Of a stretch of DNA of 16,204 nt, positions 16,160 through 16,204 are shown one piece after another. The stretch is from Ignavibacteriaceae bacterium (lineage in GTDB: Bacteria > Bacteroidota > Ignavibacteria > Ignavibacteriales > Ignavibacteriaceae): contig JALHTS010000613.1 of NCBI GenBank assembly GCA_022865965.1, forward strand, positions 1-16,204, in the 5' to 3' direction. The notes beneath the pieces are model-generated. The model did not search any database and was not told the DNA's origin. It worked only from the letters and a program-made list of their open reading frames with translations. The position numbers and the translations under genes were made by a program. Position 1 is the first letter of the stretch; every line of letters begins with the position of its first letter.

Positions 16160-16178
16160 GTTGTCATGAAATTGTCAA
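16160..16178 (-). promoter_or_regulatory. Shared upstream motif, copy 2 (nucleotidase gene)
   Basis: The minus strand reads TTGACAATTTCATGACAAC, about 64 bases before the nucleotidase ATG. It matches the element before the barrel-lipoprotein operon at 17 of 19 positions, and its CTTTTGACAAT start is also found before the cytochrome gene. TTGACA could be a -35 element, but no good -10 lies at the usual distance. The two ends form an imperfect dyad (TTGxCA-N6-TGxCAA). Confidence 0.38.
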
Positions 16179-16204
16179 AAGAATGTAAACTATTATGCTA
16201 TGCC

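Noticed and set aside
1..16204. CRISPR array, transposon or prophage
   Set aside because: No spaced identical repeats, transposase, integrase or terminal inverted repeats were seen on either strand.

Overview
The window is AT-rich DNA that most likely comes from the Bacteroidota/Chlorobi group, best matched by an Ignavibacteria-like bacterium. Two large exported proteins end in the type IX secretion (T9SS) sorting domain with the NYPNPFNP signature. There is also a DUF3078 protein, a Wzi-like outer-membrane barrel and several small barrels and lipoproteins. The taxonomic call rests on protein family style only and is an inference. No rRNA, tRNA, CRISPR array, insertion sequence or phage gene was seen.

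Layout, left to right. (1) At 1-186, the N-terminus of a uroporphyrinogen-decarboxylase-family protein leaves the window on the minus strand. (2) At 276-2363 (minus) lies a secreted nine-haem c-type cytochrome with a T9SS tail, followed by a terminator-like hairpin. Its upstream region holds a perfect FNR/CRP-type dyad. (3) At 2595-4277 (minus) lies a 560-residue Wzi-like outer-membrane barrel. (4) At 4403-5605 (plus) are a small orphan gene and a DUF3078 protein, closed by a strong intrinsic terminator. (5) At 5727-7286 (plus) is a HerA/YjgR-type ATPase with an AT-hook-like basic tail. (6) At 7338-10458 (minus) is a two-gene two-component system, sensor kinase first and OmpR-type regulator second, with overlapping stop and ribosome-binding sites. 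(7) At 10459-10867 is a 409-base stretch with no supported gene apart from a kinase promoter candidate. (8) At 10868-13616 (minus) is a tight three-gene operon: a small barrel, a large lipoprotein and a small lipoprotein, all envelope proteins of unknown role. (9) At 13778-16096 (minus) is a secreted 5'-nucleotidase-type metallophosphoesterase with a T9SS tail.

The theme is the cell envelope and cell surface: two T9SS cargo proteins (electron transfer and nucleotide/phosphate scavenging), three predicted barrels, two lipoproteins, and a membrane-bound sensor that could govern some of them. The cytochrome, the barrel operon and the nucleotidase share related TTGACAAT-like sequences upstream, which may be a common promoter or operator. 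The least explained part is the lipoprotein operon at 10868-13616. No complete new system can be demonstrated from the sequence alone.
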